From Symbiodinium natans (taxonomy: Eukaryota; Sar; Dinophyceae; Suessiales; Symbiodiniaceae): DNA of 64,000 nucleotides. The position numbers and the translations under genes are program-made. The number at the start of each line of letters is the position of its first letter. Position 1 is the first letter of the stretch. The stretch lies in the NCBI GenBank assembly GCA_905221605.1, contig CAJNDS010002094.1, positions 1 to 64,000 on the forward strand. The letters are read 5' to 3'. The notes under the pieces are model-generated. The model worked only from the letters and a program-made list of their open reading frames with translations, was not told the DNA's origin and searched no databases. Below are positions 1 to 12,948 of the stretch, piece by piece.

Positions 1-536
1 TAAGTGTGCCCGACAGCAGTCCAAAACAGCTGCTAAGCACCTGTTGCATTTCCACGCGCTACTTGATTCCCGGGCAATGTAAACCACATAACCATCTTTT
101 GCAACTTTGGTCTTCCACAAGCGGCCGCTACCTTGCCAATTCTGGCTACAATTGCTACTACAGAGGTGCTGTCGAGACGTTATCGCCGAAAGAAAACAAA
201 ACAGAATGCCTCTAGAGCAAGCCAAGCATTCTAGAGGCAACTTCGCTCGGCCTCTGCCTTTGATCACCTCAAGATTGAGACAAGACAGCCAGTGGGGTCA
301 ACCTGATGTTCTAGAACCACTGCGAAACCCGCTTTCAGTAAGGGGCAATGGGGGACCGGCCCTCTGCTGAGAAGGCATATAGAAACGGAAGACTCGCTAC
401 GCAAAACTTTTGTTATTTTGTCCAGAGACTTGTTCGGTGGGCTGACTGTACAGAGGTACGTCCAGGTCCAAGTCTGGTGAGACTCAGGTCAGGTCGAACT
501 AAAGGGTCATAAGTCACAAGCGAAGGCTTTCAATCT

Positions 537-1089
537 TCAGCCCAAGCTTTGCGAACTGCGCATTAACCTGAGTGGTTCCGGGAAGTAGGCGGCAACATGG
601 TTGAGTTTTGTTCTGCCGTGACCCATGGGTGTTAGGTTGCATGCCCACAACCTCAAGCTCGAAATGCAAGAGGAGCAACTTCCTGTTTGGCGATCCGGTA
701 CGGAACTCTGTGGGCACACTTGTAGATGTGGCCGCAGCTTCCGCCTGTATCGACGAAAATCTCTCTCGTGCTCATTTGACGTATCAGGTATGAGGAGATG
801 CCCAGCCTCCTGCAAGCGCCGATACTCAGCGATGGCATCTTGTGCCTTTTGGCAACCTGAGCAGCAGGAGTCTGGGAACGGCAGGGGACATGAGGATAAG
901 CTGATGAAAGATTGACCTAAGTTGTTTAGATGTGCCTCCACCACGCTTTGCTGGGCCAGCTGACTGACTGCTTGGCCTTGTGTCTGCAGCACTCGCATCA
1001 GCTCTGCGAATGGAAACTTTAGCTCCGGGTCTGCGACTGCTTTCGGGCCTGGGCCAGGTTCGCTGCGGGTTGCCGGCCGGCACCTAGGA
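537..1089 (-). CDS. hypothetical protein exon(s), unrecognised
   Basis: Minus-strand frame open from about 1089 to 537. It begins right after a good acceptor (CTCCTAG|GTGCC near 1089-1086) and encodes two protein-like blocks. The first contains 'LKFPFAELMRVLQTQGQAV'; the second has 'AIAEYRRLQEAGHLL' followed by a charged R/K/E stretch. The linker between them (about 920-860) is Ser/Pro/Cys-rich and may be an intron: AACTTAG|GTCAAT gives a possible donor and CTGCTCAG|GTTGCC a possible acceptor. No start codon or upstream exon is identified. No family is recognised. It could be the 3' part of a longer minus-strand gene. Confidence 0.35.
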
Positions 1090-3029
1090 GAGCTGAACAC
1101 TTACGACCCGATTGCCTGCCAAGTATGTCGCGCTAAGCGCTGCGCTGCTCCGCAGTGGCCCATGTCCAGGAAGTGTCGGGGGCCTTCCATCCCGCTCGGA
1201 TCGTGCACACAACTGAAGAGGGCCCTTAAAATCAACGAAGGCGCTCTCCAGCAGTCGGGGGACGACTAACAAAGTGCGATGGCTGCATTTTTGGTAGGCT
1301 TCGGAGGGTCCCCCGTCCCAGATGTTCTACACGACGCGCGCACGCGCACGCACACGCGCCCCTACTCGCTGTCGAGTCGTTCTAGGGCACCTGGATGGCT
1401 TCGAAGAATTTGGAAAACTCATGAGAAAACGCTCCTGCATGTTTCAACAGCGAGGCGCTGGGCAGCGCTGCTAATCGATGTGCCGGTACTTTGTCCAGGG
1501 CCATCGTCATCATCAGGGTGTGGACGTATGTGAGAAGTGCACGGTCAAGTTAACACGTTGAAAAAGTCATGCGTGGCTGGGCCAAAGGGATCGTCGGTTT
1601 GGCACTCGCCGCAGGCTCTTCGCTACCTCTCCTACTCCTCGCAACACCTTCCTCTCGGTTTAAACTTCTTTTAACCTGGTGAGAGTATCATTCCCTTGTC
1701 GTTCGTCGTTCGCACTGCCCCATTTTCATCAGCTGATCCTGCCATGTTGTTGCAGCTGCTTGTCGCATCTGCATCTTCTTTCCGGCCTCCACCCCTGTGT
1801 GATACATCGTACGATACAAGCATAAACATATGAAAGAGAAGCACCGTGCGCAAAGCGAACGTGGCATAGGTATAGACCCTCCCACCCCGCCATGCTAATG
1901 CACGACATCAAGACAAGCAGAAAAGAATGAAGAGCTGGGCTGGCTGTCACAGTGACACAGTGTACTCTTATGTTTTCGTGACTTGAACGTCGTTTCCACA
2001 GTGGCGCTCGCCTTGGTTGCCTCCGCTTCTGAGCCGCCAAGCATGCTCGAGCAGTGGAGATGTCCTGCGGCAGCTTCTGATTAGGTTTCAGAATCTTGGC
2101 TTGCATGTCTCAAGTCCTGAAATCCCCATTCATCCTGCGCGTGCAAACGCAGCTGCACAGCTACACATGTCAAAAGCCCAAGCTGCCACTGGTGTTGTCT
2201 GTGCCTTGGCCTGTTCTGCGCGTGAGCGAGTGCCCTGGCCTAGCAATTTTGGTCAGTGATGCAAAAAGTATGGCATAAAAATGTCGCCATACCTGCCGGA
2301 TCTTGCCGCCACCACGTTGGAAATGCGGCTGTGTTTCATTATCCTTCTGTAAGTTGCTGGCCGTCTGGCTCTGTCATGGCAGATTCAGCTGTTGATGAGA
2401 GCGATCTTGATCGTCGTGGACCTTCAGCAGTACAAGCAGCTTCAAGCGCATACGCAAACGAAACCATATGCTTAAATCGAGCCATGCGGAAGCTTAGCAA
2501 GGAACCAATACCAAAGCCTGAGCCCGGACGGCTGCTGTGAGGTGATCCCACAACACCTCGGGAAGCATAGAGTGAACATTGCTGTATCCGAATAACGACG
2601 CTTCTTCGCTGCGGACCCGTGTTTAATGGGGGGAAGCGGTTACCTTGCTCAGGCATTTTCTGGGATGGATTTCAGGGACAGTGCTCGCGCACTACACACC
2701 GGACAGCGGATACGACTGAAATGAGATAAACGCAAGGTCCGCTCAAACAAGCGCAGCTCAGCAACGTGCACAACTCAGAACTGTAGTGACTGTAGTGCGT
2801 CTACTGCCTTGTTATGCTTCATGATTCAACCTGAGACAAATCGCCCTCAAGAGCAACAAGGACATCACGAAGATGAAAACAAATCCATCGCTCGATCAAG
2901 GTACTTCCGCTCTCGCTGACAACATCAATGGTTGCTGGAGCCGGCGGGGCGCCTGCAAGCAGTCCAAAACGAGCGCACTTCTGGCACTGCTGCTCACAGG
3001 AAACCGCTGGCGACTGACTGAAGGAAAGG

Positions 3030-3297
3030 GAGCTGGAGAATGAGAGAGAGCGAGAGAAAGGGACCGGAGCGGAGAGGAGCGAAGCAAAGAGAAAAGAGAA
3101 GAGAGAAAAGAGAAGGGGGAGAGAGGTAGATAAACAAACTCTATATATCTTAACTCGGCCACTAGGTTAACCGGATAAACAGGTAATAGTAAATAGGAAA
3201 GGAGATGGAGATAGAGACAGAGAGAGAAAGAGAAGAGAAAGAGAAGGAGAAGGAGAGGGCAGAAAGAGACAGAGAAAGGGAGAGCGAGATCGAAACA
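3030..3297 (+). repeat. purine-rich (GA-rich) low-complexity tract
   Basis: Long runs of G and A on the plus strand (GAGAGAGCGAGAGAAAGGG-type), interrupted by about 60 bp of mixed sequence at 3125-3185. The complementary pyrimidine strand yields a Ser/Leu/Pro-rich open frame that is an artefact of composition. Confidence 0.85.
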
Positions 3298-4156
3298 ACA
3301 ACAGCTCACTGAATGGGCTGTGTTCGCAACAGGCGCGCCTGGAGCAATACTCTGCTGCGTCCACGCAACCTTTACGAAATTACTCGAGTGCTTCGATCAT
3401 CAGTACGACTTCTGCGAATGCGAACATGCGGATGCAGCTCGGATGGCAGCCATTGGACCACGCGGCAGTGGCTCCGGCGCAGCGACATTGACCTAGAACG
3501 TATTGATCAATCGTGATTCGTTTTCAGGGCTTCCGGTTTGATGCCGGATGCTGGGTGCGCCACGTTCTGGTGAGTAATGCCGAATGCCTATCGAACGTCT
3601 GCTCACGGAATCTGAGCTGCAACTGTGACCCCAAAGTCCTGCAAAGCACAAGAAAACACAGCCTGAGGTACTTCCTTGAGCGGCGGCAAACTCAAGGAGC
3701 CGAAAGGGTCGGCCTCAGCCATCTGCCATCCGCGAAAGTGGGAGGAATGCTAGCTTTTGAGCTCGCAGTGTCTATCAGCACTTTTATAGAACGCTCACCG
3801 GCTGTCGGACATTCGCCACTGATCGAGCTTCACTCAGCATCTCCTCCAAATCCACCTCAGGACAGTCCTTGCGGCATCGCGCAAGGTCGTGTGCTTAGCG
3901 TGGCCTACGTATCAAGCTCCAGACCAGCAGCTTGATGACTTATGCAACACGTTGTGGCGACATGTCGAGACTGCCAAGCCAAGTGAACTGTCCTCCAAAT
4001 CGTCATTCGCCATCCTCGACCTTTGTTTCGACTTGGATCATGTTGCGTGGTTCACAGCCGGCGAACCTGAATACCTGCCTAGGCAGTGGGTGTCTGGCAC
4101 TTCTTTGGCCCAGCGCAGCTTTCGACGCACACGCGAGCCACGGAGTGCAGCCTGCA

Positions 4157-4191
4157 TCATCATCAGCATCATCACCATCATCATCATCGTA
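4157..4191 (+). repeat. (CAT)n microsatellite, imperfect
   Basis: About eleven CAT/CAG/CAC triplets in a row. Low complexity; the His/Ile/Ser-rich reading frames across it are not evidence of a gene. Confidence 0.8.
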
Positions 4192-5400
4192 TCACATCCC
4201 ATCAGACACCAGCGATAATTGCAATGAACGTGAGAAAGCGCCGTGCAGGCTCTACAGCGGTGCCTGAAGTTGCGTGGCAGCCTGCTTTAGCCTGGCCAAG
4301 TGCTTGTCTCCTGGTAGCACCTTCAGCCCCAGCTGAGCATCGTCCATGCTTCAACTTCGAGGCTGCCGGGTGCCACTCGGGTGCCACACCATGCCACGAG
4401 CCCGGAGATTGTTCCGAGAAGAATGGCCACGCCACATTGCCTTGCGTCTGCTATGCTGGCTGCATCTGACTTCTGCATGGGGCGCATCAGCAGTGAGGCA
4501 CTACCTGGAAGCGGTTGATGCATCGAAGATGCCCTGGTGATATTGCCTGCTGGACATATGACTGAATGGACCGGACCCTGCGCTGACAGGTCCACCCAGC
4601 TCTGTCAAATGCCTCGCACACTCGTTCAAGGCAGAGTCGGGCAGCAGCCCTCCGTGCAAGGACTCCTCTCCAACCTCAGAAAGGCCAGAGATGGGGGATT
4701 CGAAGTGATTCGCGATTCAAAAGTCTTGAAAATTGAAACCAGGGAAATCGGAACGCTCAAACATGTTCGGCCTCTTTTGTTTAAACTGGCATCGACCTTA
4801 GTTTTTGGCTTGGCCTGGCTTCTGGGCAATTCTGGTCCCAATCCAGAGGTCCGTTGTCTTTCGGTGTGGTATGCTTGGCCTGGTCTCATCGGTTCTCTTA
4901 GTCGTTGCTCCTGCCCAAGGCTTAACGCGAATGATCGCGGATTCTAATTCTAGGAACATGCAGAAGGCAATGCTGAGTTCTGCATGCCGGTTATGCTTGA
5001 ATTTTCAATATGCCAATATGCCGGCTGCGAGATGCCAGACAGCTGCTGACAGGAACAATGTGCGTTCCCAAAACTGCAGGACATATTCGGTTCAACAGAA
5101 CCAATGAGACTGCTACTTACTTACAATACTTCCAAATATGAGATGGAGGGGGCACTGATTCCTGCTTCCTCAGAATGTTGTGAGGGCCATGAATGAAATC
5201 TTCAGAGAGGTGCTGATCAGATATGTTGAAATGTATTGAACATGCTGGGCGGCCGGAGTACAGCTCTGCTCACCAGGCTCATGCTCTTTTGAAGTGGTTG
5301 GACCTCTGAATTTCCTAACTTGATGCGGAGCAGCGAACGAGACAGTTACTGACGCATGGATGCTACAAACTTGGCAGGTGACGAGACTGTACTTTGAGGA

Positions 5401-8400
5401 TCAGCGTCTGACATGACCTCGCATCTCAGACTGCTGTGATCGAAGGCGGCTAAGCTCGAAACTGAAACTCAAGACCCACGCAGACTCAGGCAGACTCATG
5501 CAAGCCATCCAACACAGAAGCTGCGCATCCTTCGCCCAATACTTCCCTAACTTGTCTTCTCCTCGCCTCTCGGAGCCCGGTATTTGTAGCTCCTTGGAAG
5601 ATGCCGAGACCGGCAGTTCTCGCGGTGCCATGCAGTATGTCGGAGTGACCGGCCATTCATGGTAAGGCGATGGCGAATGCCGCTCTTCGACAGACAGCGC
5701 CCTGCTTGGCTCTCCACGGCACCAGCCTTGTGCTTCCATTGGAAATCTGCAGGCAAAAGCGGTGTGATCATGGGATGTCATGGGATGTCATATGGGATGT
5801 CATTCATGGGACTTCAGAGGTCGGTACCAGTCGTACTGCGTGAAGCAAAGCTGCAAGTAAGCAGTCCAAAAGTCATGCCTTCGACGTAAAGCCTGGCATT
5901 CGCACCGCGGAGGCTCACTAGCGGGAATTGGCGGGCACTTCAGAGAGCGATCTAAGCTTGGCTCGAAAAGGGCTTCGCAGCGGCGAAGGCGCTGAGCTCT
6001 GGTTTCGCAGCTGGATAGCAACGCGGCCTCGTTTGAAAACATCTGTGACAGCGATCTGTTGATTCTTCGAAGTGCATCGAAACGCATCAAGCTTCTCGCA
6101 GTGCGTCGCTCGTCCCTGGTATGAGCAACCTTGCTTCCAGCATTGTGCGCGTTTTCTGCCTTATGCAATCACTGCCACTGTCTTCTTGCCAAGAGGAATA
6201 AGCTTCGTGCGAATGGAGCACTCCGTGCGGCATTCAACATCTGAGGATACGGTACGACACACCATGTCAGCAAGTCGAAATGTCTACGGGCTCTGAACAT
6301 CGTATCAGGACAGCGCCTCGCACCAGGCTGCAAGCCTCAACAAAAGTGGATGGCTGAAACGAACTTTCCTGGGCTCTGCACGATGGCGCAGGTGAAAGAT
6401 TTGGGGCACTGGACACGAGGCTGTTAAGCGCAGGGCGCACACATCGGACAGCCACTTTCTTCCGAGACGATGTCGCCAGACATCTTCCAGCCAGCCTTCC
6501 ATCTGTCGACCACTGCCTGTTACAACTGTCACAACTACACGCAATGAGAAGCTTAGAACGCTTACCGCGACAGGCAAGCTCCTGCAGTCTGCAGTGATAC
6601 AGGGCTCAAACTATTCAACTTCATGGGAGCCGAGGGGATTATAGGTTGCCAAAGACTGCCAGACCCGGACTAACCAACTCTAAATGCCGCCTAGCATGCA
6701 TCACGGCTTGAATTTTTCAGGTTGTGCAAGTTCAATGAGCCGTGGACTTTGGTGTCGGGGAATGGAGATCGAAAAGCTGCGGAAGCAAAGCTGGCTCGCC
6801 GGACGAGAGCGAGGTCCATCTAAGGGGCGAAGGCAGGATGACAAACTTCAGCCCCACTTCCACACAATGTGTGCTATTTTGCTAATGTACTTGCTGAGTA
6901 TGGAGTGCAGCGAATTCAGAGGCAGCCTGCTTCAGACTCCGGTAATGCAAACACATCCGTTGGCATCTTGACAAAGCAAGGAAACTTGCATCTTGGAGGC
7001 TAGATTGATGTCGACAACTCATTCAACTCACGACTCTGAGGCCTGATGCCAGCTGATGCCAGTACTCCTTCCTGGCTGAGAATTCAGAACTGGAGAGGAG
7101 ATGTTGGAAGCCAGGGTGACGCAGCAAAAGCTGAAAAGCATGTGCCTGCCAGTCCTGCACACCGTTCGTTTTGATCTGGCGGGGATGTTGGGCAAATCTG
7201 GGGCCGCCTGCGCCAGGACACCGCTTCTTACTGGTTTCCAATGTATGCTTGCACCAGCTCGAGCTGGCTCAATGTAAACGCACATGCCAGCTGTGCCGGC
7301 TCATTGCGACGTCAGCTCCCACCAAGCCTCGTGCATGAGAGTCTGCTACCTTGAAATAAAAGATGTCCCTCAATGCTGTGACATTCCGTGCCTAGGAGGC
7401 CTTCAGCGTGAAGGCCGGCCTAGCGCACGTGACCGAGGCATCAGCCACGCGGTTCCAGAGCTTCACACGTGCGTGGGACGCGGGAGAAGCATTGGAGAGG
7501 CTCTGTGACCAGCAGGCTTGCCAAGCCTTGTCTCCGAATGGCGATGTCGGCCAAGATCTGCAGTGGGCGAAGGTTTGGGGCTTGTCGATGTGTTCGACAT
7601 TGTTCGACATGTCCTGCCTCTCCGTGAGTGAGGTAGCTGCCTTGGCCTGCCCTGCTTGGCCAAAGCCCTTCAAGTCCAGCTCCCGCCTGATGCGATAGTC
7701 ACATCGGTCACCCAAGCTTTTGCTCTACATCACTTTACATCCTGCATGTTAAAAAAGAGTGAAAGGGATATCTAGATGTGAAAGGGATACTTTTTCAGGA
7801 AAGTTAATAAGCTGTTGGAACGTTTCTTGGGGCCCTAGCCTTTTGGACTCATGAATACGACTGCCCATGACAGGGTTCTTGCATGAGGAAGTGCGTCACG
7901 GGTGTACGAAGCTAATGCTGGTACACGCAAAAGAGAACCCATCACATCCACTAAACATTCTAAATTCATGGGGGCCTCTGGAGAATTTTCGCGTGCCCCT
8001 ACAAGTAAAAATATGCGGCAAAAGACAAAGCGCATGGGATATGGCCGCTCGTTAATCAAAAAACCTTTTTTGCGTGGAACAAAGAGTTCATGAATGATGA
8101 ATGTACCCGAAGCCCTATTACAAGACATGAGTTGTGGCAAGGGCCTCTCAGACTCGTTTACCGTCTCATTGTCGAGCTCCTGCGCATCTGACCAGTGGTG
8201 AAATTCAGATCCTTCGGTCTCGCTTTCGACCTCGAGCTGTGGCGCCATTCTCAACACCCATGGCCTCGCTGACACAGTGACAGATCAGTGATACTGTGGG
8301 ATGATGCCAATCATGCCTACAGTAGTACTGTAGTCTTGCAGTACGTTCAATACAAGTACATCCGAGACTTTGGCCGATACTCTTCCATCATCTCCGCAGC

Positions 8401-8909
8401 CTAGCTCCCAGAATGCGCAGACGGATCAGCTTAGAACAACCGAACTCTGATTTCTGAAATTTCTCTCTGTGGCTAGAAACCGCACAAGGCGGAGATCTGC
8501 TCCACGCGAATCGAACAAATCATCCTCTAAGCTGCCGAAAAGCATCTCTCCCTTGGCTTTTCCACTGGGCCGCGCACTAGCGGGTTGTCATTGAGTTGTA
8601 GACGCGTCAATCTCGCAAAAGGTACAACCTCGACTACTTGTCGCATGTTTCTGACCTGCATGGAAGCCTCTCACCTGAGCTCCTGATGGCATTGCTTCTC
8701 GGCACCGTCGACGTCTGTTTGTGGAAACTCGGAAACTCCACGAGGCTGTAAGGCTGAGGTGGCGGCAGCCTTGTAAGACTCAGGGCGGTCGAGCTGGTTG
8801 AAAGCCTTTTGAGTCTCGGAGGAAGTCTCTCTTGCGACGCTTCTGAAGCTCCGGCTCTGCTCTGCATCATTTTGACGTCGCTAATTTGTGTGTTCTCCCG
8901 GTCTTCCAT
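5401..8909 (-). CDS. hypothetical multi-exon gene, unrecognised
   Basis: A string of minus-strand blocks with protein-like composition that I group as one candidate gene. A plausible start is the ATG at 8909-8907 ('MEDRENTQISDVKMM'), followed by an acidic exon near 8248-8130 ('LEVESETEGSEFHHWSDAQE'). Further blocks lie near 7690-7580 ('TSLTERQDMSNNVEHIDK'), 7180-7030 ('SARKEYWHQLASGL'), 6510-6360 ('MEGWLEDVWRHRLGRKWLS'), 6110-5930 ('RFDALRRINRSLSQMF') and 5740-5510. Intervening sequence has stops or changes frame, as expected for introns. No domain is recognised, and splitting into two genes is possible. Splice sites were not worked out. Confidence 0.33.
5771..5804 (+). repeat. 10-bp tandem repeat (TGGGATGTCA), about 3 copies
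   Basis: Two perfect adjacent copies of TGGGATGTCA at 5771-5790 and a third after a TA insertion. Short local duplication, inside the span of the hypothetical minus-strand gene. Confidence 0.8.
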
Positions 8910-9285
8910 AAGCTATGACCCCATGTACACAATGTACACGTGAGACCAGGAGACCCATGGGACCTCTTCTGGAATCCCAGGAGGTCAAAACGTTCGGGCA
9001 ACAAGCAGGAGGGCAGCTTGTGCTGCACTCGCTCGTAAGCGCAAACTTGACTAACACAGTACTAACACATGTGGCTACACCAAGGCATGTGCCTTGGCAC
9101 GGCAAAATGCGGTATTGACAAATGCAAGAGGCGGCCATCGCGCAAGGCCATCTGAAACGAAATTCTATGGCTCTGCATTCTGTCTGCGAACCTGGATGAA
9201 TTTGAAATTGGCTCTTATGTTTGCAGCCGACGGCTCCCTTTTCATGCTGGTCCTCCAGCAGCACGCATCCGCAAACGCAATTCCT

Positions 9286-12247
9286 TCAAGCAAGAACCAC
9301 TGCAGATTTGCTGCACAGGCAAGCGAGCTTGCACAAGCTTAAGCAGACTGCAGATATCTGCCGATACTCCTGGTACAAGCGGTTGCCAAGATCCTCATCG
9401 CCCTCACACTGCTGGGTGAATCGTTGGTTTGGCCAGCGGAGCAAGTTCCTCATAGACTGGCTGCAGGCTACCACAGTACTACTAGACAGTGCTTCACAAC
9501 CATGGACCCCCGGGCAACCAGTTGCATCTGAAGAACTTGCCGTCAGTGCCTTTTGAAATCGTCGCAGCAAAAACCTTTGCCTTTCCTCCACAGGCTTCCT
9601 GGAACCACTGACGCACCTCTGCCACAGCACCAGAGCTTGCATTGAGTAGCCCTTCACCAGGAATGCGACAGCCCGTGAAACACTTTCCCTGATCCCGCCT
9701 CCGCCTCAGACCAAGTCTTTGGATGAGCCTCCTTGGAGCACATGCTAGGATTGCAGAAGCGCATGAGAACATTGGGTAGAACAGCAACAGCACCGTGAAC
9801 ATTGGCTGAAAGCCGAGGATCTACCTCCTGCTTTGGCTTGACTATGTCCTCTCTCTCCTCGAAGCTCATCTGTGTACCCTGAAGTTGCTGCAGGGCACGG
9901 AGTGTCCCGATGGAGTGCTCCGTGTCTTTAGCTGATGGACTCACAGTGCCAATCGCAACCACCATAGCTTGATCGCTGGCGAAACTATCTGAAAGCACCC
10001 TCGTCAACAAGCTTTCTCTGTATGGTGGTTGTCCTCTTGAGGAGCGCATGACTCGGAAGCATTCTTTCAGTGCAAAGATTGTCGAATTGATCTCTGCGGC
10101 ATCCTTTCGGCTGCCTGAGTCAACTGGCAGTTCCATGTCAAAGACCAAGAGCAGCATACTCAGTTGAGAGGTGGAATTATTCTTAAGCCCTGACTTAGAG
10201 CAAACAAGGTGAGTACTGAAACGCTATGTCATTATGAAAACCTATGGAGCCATGAAACACAAGTGACACGACTGACACGATGCAACTTATTCTCAACTTC
10301 ACCTGAACCGGGCCAGCTATGAAGTGCTAGCATGGTGCGAGCATCGTGCTGCGTGGTGTCCTCTCTGCGCTCACTGCCTGCGCAATCCACCAGAGTTAGC
10401 GTAGCCGGGCTGTCCTTGGCTTCTTTTGCCTCCCGTGTGATGCGAAACACCGCGTGAGAGCGAGAAGACGTTTCGTTGACTTGCGTAGCTCGCGTGGCTC
10501 TGTGAGCCTGTGCCCCTTGCAAGATTCGTACCAGATCCGCACTGCTTGACGCATCCTGTGTCTGAAGACCAAGAACTTGTGTCTTACCACTCTTGTCTTC
10601 ACGAATCTTCAGCTCTTTGGGGCTGCCATCCAGAAGATCGCGCATCACTTTGCCTGCGATTTCGAAGGCAGTGAGCGTCACTTTGCTTTCCTGCTGGAAG
10701 ATATGCGCTGCAGCTCGTTGCAGCAATCCACTCATGGTGTGAGTCTTGCCACTCCCAGTCTGTCCAAACATGAAGAGCGCGGCAATATTCCCACTCAATA
10801 CATGCTGAACTGCTGCACTCGCACAGTTCTCATAGACCTCATCGTCGGACACCGACTCATGAAAGGCGTTTGTAAACTGAAAGCCCATGTGAGACACAAA
10901 GAGTGAGCGTAAGTCGGCCTTGGTCAAGCAATTGTGGATGATGACCTTGCGGCCTGTCACAGTCGCAACATCAAATTCGTCTGCCTCCTCCTCGTGTGGG
11001 AAGAGGGGACGCTTTCTGACATACACGCGTACTCGACAAGGCTCACTCGCTTTCTCTGAGCTCTCGTCGTTTGAATGACGCTCACACCAGGACTTGATGT
11101 GCTGCTCATACATGTTCTTGTGCCTCTTCCGAAGCTCTCGCTTGTCAAACATTTGTCTGGTCACATCCTCAGATTCCAAAGCCTCCTTGGACTCCTTGGC
11201 TTTTGCATCATTCGCCAACCGAGCAGATTTTGTGCGTCGTATGACGGCCGTGTCATCTACAGCTTTCGGCCTTTCGACCCGCTCGGCCTCTGCTTTGTCC
11301 CGGATGCGGCTGGCTGTGCTGAGTTGGTGTAGGTTCGCATCGCTGATGTCTTCCATAACCAAAGACCGCCGGCGTTCTGGTAGTTCACCGGGAAGTTCAC
11401 CGAAGGAGACAACCGGACGATTACATTCTTTAGCGAAGCTATCCATGTTCCGTCGTAGATGTTCCATATTTCGACTGTTTCGAGCTGCCAGGTCAGCAGG
11501 CTTGGGTCCCGCTTGGCGGGGGGGATGGGGGGCCTGGGGAGCCGGGGGGACCTGGGTGGCCTGGGGGGCTTGAGGGGTCTGGGTGGCCTGGGGGGCTTGC
11601 TTCTGCCGGCCGGATGCTCCATTGCTTGAGGCACGGTGCTGTGCAGCCTTTGGGGCAGGCACCACTTTTGCAGATTTCCGTTCGGAAGTGCGTGTTTGCG
11701 TCTGGACATGTGAAGCGACAGCCTTTCGGCCGCCTTGATCTTGATTGAGGTTAGCCAAGTTGGTTGTGAGAAATTTTGGTGTGGGAGTGTCCGAGCCTTG
11801 TTTGGCACGGGTTGCAGGATTGAAGTGTAACCCGTTTCTGGGCAACGGCTGTGTTTGAGCGACAGGCTTGGTTCTCGTCATGGAGGGCCGTCGCCTTTGG
11901 CATGGCCCGGGCTTCGGTGGTGATATGGATGCGGCCTTCAACACAATCCCAGTCTTGCGATAGTGCTCAAAGCGTTGCACTTCATTGCGCAAATCCTGGT
12001 ACAAGGCTGCTGCTAGGTTGTTGTCGCCCTTGCACATCTGCTCAAAGCGACTTACATTCCATCGCATGATGTTGCGGCCATCTGTACCTTTGGAGAGCGG
12101 CTCCACCTCTTTGGTTCGCTTTGTCCGTTTATCCCACCAGTCTCGGACTTGCTCTTCAGTCCACTTCTGCGGATGTAAAACAGACGACGCTGACACTGCG
12201 CCAGGCAACAGAGCAGGCGTCAAATCGCAAATCTCCTCGCACAACAC
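9286..12247 (-). CDS. kinesin-13-type motor with SAM-like domains at both ends
   Basis: Microtubule motor ATPase. Proposed exons are 12247-10303, 10114-9825, 9616-9537 and 9448-9286, joined by three GT-AG introns of 188, 208 and 88 nt that all keep phase. Exon 1 has a SAM-like domain near its start ('VRDWW', 'SKGTDGR', 'LYQDLRNEV'), a Pro/Ala/Gln-rich linker, then the motor: 'RVRVYVRKRPL' (the kinesin-13 form), P-loop 'GQTGSGKTHTM', switch I 'NETSSRSH' and switch II 'DCAGSER'. Exon 2 continues the motor with 'AEINSTIFALKECFRVM'. Exons 3 and 4 together encode a second SAM-like domain ('VRQWF', 'SKGTDGK', 'LLRWPNQRF', 'LYQEYRQI'). The family includes microtubule depolymerases, and KIF24 has an N-terminal SAM domain. 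No in-frame ATG precedes the first SAM domain, so a 5' exon is missing. The stop at 9286 may be preceded by a further splice. Confidence 0.88.
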
Positions 12248-12283
12248 GTTACATGAAAACTGCTCGCAGCGCTGTCAAAAGGC

Positions 12284-12640
12284 CTAAAGACAATTGTTCT
12301 CCGGTTGGGTTCTTCTTTGGTTTGTAAAGTTTCCAGTGTTTCGCAGTGATCTGAGCCAATATTCTGCGTCCTCTCCGGAATCAGCCGGCAGTTGCCCAGG
12401 CTGCGAATCTGCTACCGGCAGCTCCAGTGCCATCTCATCTTTGCGAGGTGGGTGTGGCATTGCAATGCAACAAATGCTCATGATGTATGCTGCTGATTTC
12501 CTTGCTGTAGAGGTTCGCCCGTCTCACATAGCAGTCAACATGTTTCAGCATGACTTGCAGTGCTACGTGATCATGTATGGAAGCTAGCAGCATTCGCATG
12601 GAGATGCAAGCTCCTGACCAGAGCCACACTCTCAGCAAGA
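12284..12640 (-). CDS. possible upstream exon(s), perhaps of the kinesin gene
   Basis: Two overlapping protein-like frames just upstream of the kinesin exon. One starts at ATG 12433-12431 ('MALELPVADSQPGQLPADSG') and runs to about 12290. The other covers about 12620-12450 ('LASIHDHVALQVMLKHVDCY'). Either could carry the missing N-terminus of the kinesin or the 3' end of a neighbouring gene. I found no pair of splice sites that settles this. Confidence 0.25.
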
Positions 12641-12948
12641 CTTCTTCTTCATTGCTCGGGCCGGGACAAGCTCCAACGTCCGCAGTAGCGGGCTAGCCTG
12701 GGTCCAGCGGGTTCAGGTTATCTCTAACTGTCACCAGAGGAATCAACATCAGCATGCTCAGGTTGGCACAGCAACTGGAAAAGAAAGCTTTCGGATCCGA
12801 TTGTGCTTGGCCTGCACGTGCACATGGTGCACATGGCTGTTGACTATGTTATCGTACTATGGTATCCTGTAGCCGTTAGGCTTGCCATCAGGCTGTGCCT
12901 GAAGCCGTTCCAGTGAAGGTAAGAAGCCAAGAGGTCCCAACTGCTCGA

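Larger units (their letters stand above)
1100..5400. other. no gene identified; repeats and scattered open frames
   Basis: About 4.3 kb in which I recognise no conserved protein. It holds short open frames on both strands, for example 2376-2540 plus and 2339-2656 minus, which overlap antisense so that neither can be preferred. It also holds a purine-rich tract and a CAT microsatellite, listed separately. Hidden short exons cannot be excluded. Confidence 0.4.

Noticed and set aside
2896..3364. Ser/Leu/Pro-rich minus-strand frames
   Set aside because: Composition artefact of the GA-rich tract.
10577..11573. Plus-strand open frames opposite the kinesin exon
   Set aside because: Shadows of a strongly conserved minus-strand coding exon.
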